A stretch of 7,817 bases of DNA from an uncultured Gammaproteobacteria bacterium. GTDB lineage: Bacteria; Pseudomonadota; Gammaproteobacteria; UBA9214. Shown piece after piece: positions 6,507 through 7,817 of the stretch; within the stretch, counting starts at the first letter, position 1, and each line of letters starts with the position of its first letter. The stretch covers positions 1 through 7,817 of the forward strand of contig CAJQOV010000073.1 in assembly GCA_905480065.1 (NCBI GenBank), read 5' to 3'. A program made the translations under genes and the position numbers. The notes beneath the pieces were generated by a model. That model ran no database searches. It had not been told where the DNA came from and worked only from the letters and a program-made list of their open reading frames with translations.

Positions 6507-7746
6507 AGCGTAATGCCTCTGCCGGATGGGTACGCGCCGCACGCCAGGCCGGATACAGGGTTGCCAGCAGACTCAGCACCAGCGCAACCGAAGACATGAT
6601 CCAGACATCCCTCCAGTGCAGTTCCGACGGTACTTCGCTGATGTAATAAACATCTGCTGACATGAACTCTACGTGAAACAGTTTCTCGATGGCCGGCACA
6701 ATGGTCTCGACATTCAAGGCCAGTCCCACGCCGCCAGCCACACCAAGCGCAGTGCCGAATATACCGATCACCACGCCCTGGATGATGAAAATGGTCATGA
6801 TCGAGCGTGGCGATGCACCCAGGGTACGCAGGATGGCAATATCCGAACGCTTGTCGGTTACCACCATAATCAGGGTCGATACGATATTGAATGCGGCAAC
6901 CGCGACAATCAGTGTAAGAATAATGAACATTACCCGCTTTTCCGTCTTGATGGCGCGAAAGAAATTGGCGTGACGGCGTGTCCAGTCCTCGACCCGGTAT
7001 TCGAGCGGTAATATATCCGCCAGCGCATAGCTAACCAGCGGTGCATCGAATACGTCATCGAGTTTAAGGCGCAGACCGCTAACCGCATCCTGCAGACGAA
7101 ACAGCCTGGCAGCATCCTCTATGTGTACCAGCGCGATACCCCGGTCGTACTCATACATTCCAACCTCGAAGATTGCCAGCACGGTGAAGCGTCTCAGACG
7201 TGGCACAACGCCGGTTGGCGCAATGGTAATCTGCGGTGATACCACCGTGATCGCATCACCGACACCGGCACCGAGCGAGAGCGCCAGATCCTTACCGAGG
7301 ATAATGCCGTATTCCCCCGGCTTGAGCAGCTCTAGATCGCCTCCTGCAATATGCTTCCCTACATCCGAGACGCGTTCTTCCTGGCCGGGCAAAACGCCCT
7401 GCACCAGGGCACCGCTGACATACTTGCCATTGCTCAGCATCGATTCGCCACTGACATACGGTGCTGACGCCAGCACGTGGGGCTGGTTCTCGATCATATC
7501 CGCGACAGACTGCCAATCTTTCAGGCTACCGTCCAAAGTGGTAATTGTCGCATGTGATGCCATGCCGAGAATGCGATCACGCAACTCGGTCTCGAAGCCG
7601 TTCATGACTGACAACACGGTAATCAACGCTGTTACGCCCAGCGCAATACCCAGCATTGAGGTAACGGAGATAAACGAAATGAAATGTGTGCGCCGCTTGG
7701 TGTAGGTGTAGCGCAGACCGACAAACAGCTCGTACGGTCGAAACAT
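6499..7746 (-). CDS. lolC: Lipoprotein-releasing ABC transporter permease (LolC/LolE/LolF family)
   Basis: The inner-membrane permease partner of LolD, 415 residues, normal for the family. The topology is four membrane segments (about 25-47, 272-296, 317-345 and 380-402) with a large periplasmic domain after the first. Family landmarks are GLRYTYTKRR (10-19), ALITVLSVMNGFETELR (40-56), IVAVAAFNIVSTLIMVV (280-296), SDIAILRTLGASPRSIM (301-317) and the C-terminus TLYPAWRAARTHPAEALRYE (396-415). The loop APTGVVPRLR (176-185) lines up with the 'Hook' of E. coli LolC, which contacts LolA; the C-terminus is also LolC-like. No second permease follows lolD, so this protein may act as a homodimer of the LolF kind. 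The ATG at 7744-7746 is chosen over 7788 because AGGGA lies 8 bases upstream and relatives start with MFRP or MYQP. Confidence 0.93.
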   Translation of the reverse strand: MFRPYELFVGLRYTYTKRRTHFISFISVTSMLGIALGVTALITVLSVMNGFETELRDRILGMASHATITTLDGSLKDWQSVADMIENQPHVLASAPYVSGESMLSNGKYVSGALVQGVLPGQEERVSDVGKHIAGGDLELLKPGEYGIILGKDLALSLGAGVGDAITVVSPQITIAPTGVVPRLRRFTVLAIFEVGMYEYDRGIALVHIEDAARLFRLQDAVSGLRLKLDDVFDAPLVSYALADILPLEYRVEDWTRRHANFFRAIKTEKRVMFIILTLIVAVAAFNIVSTLIMVVTDKRSDIAILRTLGASPRSIMTIFIIQGVVIGIFGTALGVAGGVGLALNVETIVPAIEKLFHVEFMSADVYYISEVPSELHWRDVWIMSSVALVLSLLATLYPAWRAARTHPAEALRYE

Positions 7747-7817
7747 GAAATAAATCCCTGTTGCGCTGTGTAATAATGGTGCCACCACGGCACCCGGCGA
7801 CCGGGAAGGGATTTATT
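7747..7817. promoter_or_regulatory. Upstream region of the lol genes with inverted repeats
   Basis: This non-coding edge holds the lolC ribosome site (AGGGA on the minus strand, 7755-7759) and three inverted repeats. AATAAATCCCT (7749-7759) is the exact reverse complement of AGGGATTTATT (7807-7817), which touches the window end. Between them lie GGTGCC-ACCAC-GGCACC (7778-7794) and CCCGG-CGA-CCGGG (7793-7805); these two share bases 7793-7794. The right arm reads AAGGGATTTATT on the plus strand, which could be the ribosome site of a divergent gene just outside. I see no convincing -35/-10 pair; an AT-rich ATTATTAC on the minus strand (7768-7775) is the only -10-like stretch. Confidence 0.5.
7749..7817. 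repeat. 11-base inverted repeat upstream of lolC
   Basis: Perfect 11-base arms at 7749-7759 and 7807-7817, with 47 bases between. The arms may continue past the window end. Each arm contains an AGGGA followed by an AT-rich stretch in the outward direction, so both could be translation-initiation regions of divergent genes rather than a regulatory element. Confidence 0.55.

Noticed and set aside
5811..6599. Plus-strand open frame of 262 codons opposite lolD
   Set aside because: It lies antisense to a clear LolD with all ABC motifs, shows no recognisable family, and is of a kind common opposite GC-rich genes.
7121..7705. Plus-strand open frame of 194 codons opposite the Lol permease
   Set aside because: Shadow of the permease gene; Ser/Pro/Thr-rich product with no recognisable domain.
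1..7817. Mobile elements, CRISPR arrays, tRNA or rRNA genes, defence or toxin systems
   Set aside because: None was seen; the window is nearly all conserved housekeeping genes with small gaps and even composition.

Overview
The window is an ordinary chromosomal stretch of a gammaproteobacterium with moderately high GC. It is almost completely filled by a conserved cell-envelope gene cluster on the minus strand. Read in the direction of transcription (high to low coordinates), the order is: lipoprotein-release permease (lolC/lolF type), lolD, comEC, exbB, exbD, lpxK, ycaR, kdsB. From memory this matches the Pseudomonas-type arrangement (lol genes, comEC, exbB/exbD, lpxK, ycaR, kdsB). It differs from Escherichia coli, where msbA lies directly upstream of lpxK and where lolCDE is a separate operon. 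No msbA and no lolE are present here. The closest genus cannot be fixed from the sequence alone; a non-enteric gammaproteobacterium is the best guess.

Layout. 1-330 (+): C-terminal part of a PilZ-like protein that starts before the window, convergent with kdsB. 359-3404 (-): kdsB, ycaR, lpxK, exbD and exbB, with gaps of 3 to 22 bases, clearly one transcription unit. 3405-3488: short gap with a plausible sigma-70 promoter for exbB and the genes after it. 3489-5774 (-): full-length comEC. 5775-5831: short gap with a small inverted repeat over the comEC start. 5832-7746 (-): lolD and its permease, overlapping by 8 bases. 7747-7817: non-coding edge with several inverted repeats upstream of the permease gene.

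How the genes fit together. LolC/F and LolD form the inner-membrane ABC machine that extracts lipoproteins for the outer membrane. LpxK makes lipid IVA by adding the 4'-phosphate to the lipid A precursor. KdsB activates Kdo for addition to that precursor. YcaR is a small Trm112-like protein conserved between lpxK and kdsB. ExbB/ExbD form a proton-motive-force-driven complex whose partner is not in the window. ComEC is the DNA-uptake channel and is the odd functional member. Several genes (exbB, ycaR, kdsB) appear to begin with GTG.

I found no mobile element, CRISPR array, RNA gene, toxin or defence system, and nothing that I can honestly call a new system. The points most worth checking are the lone Lol permease, the partnerless ExbBD pair, and the inverted repeats at the right edge and at the comEC start.
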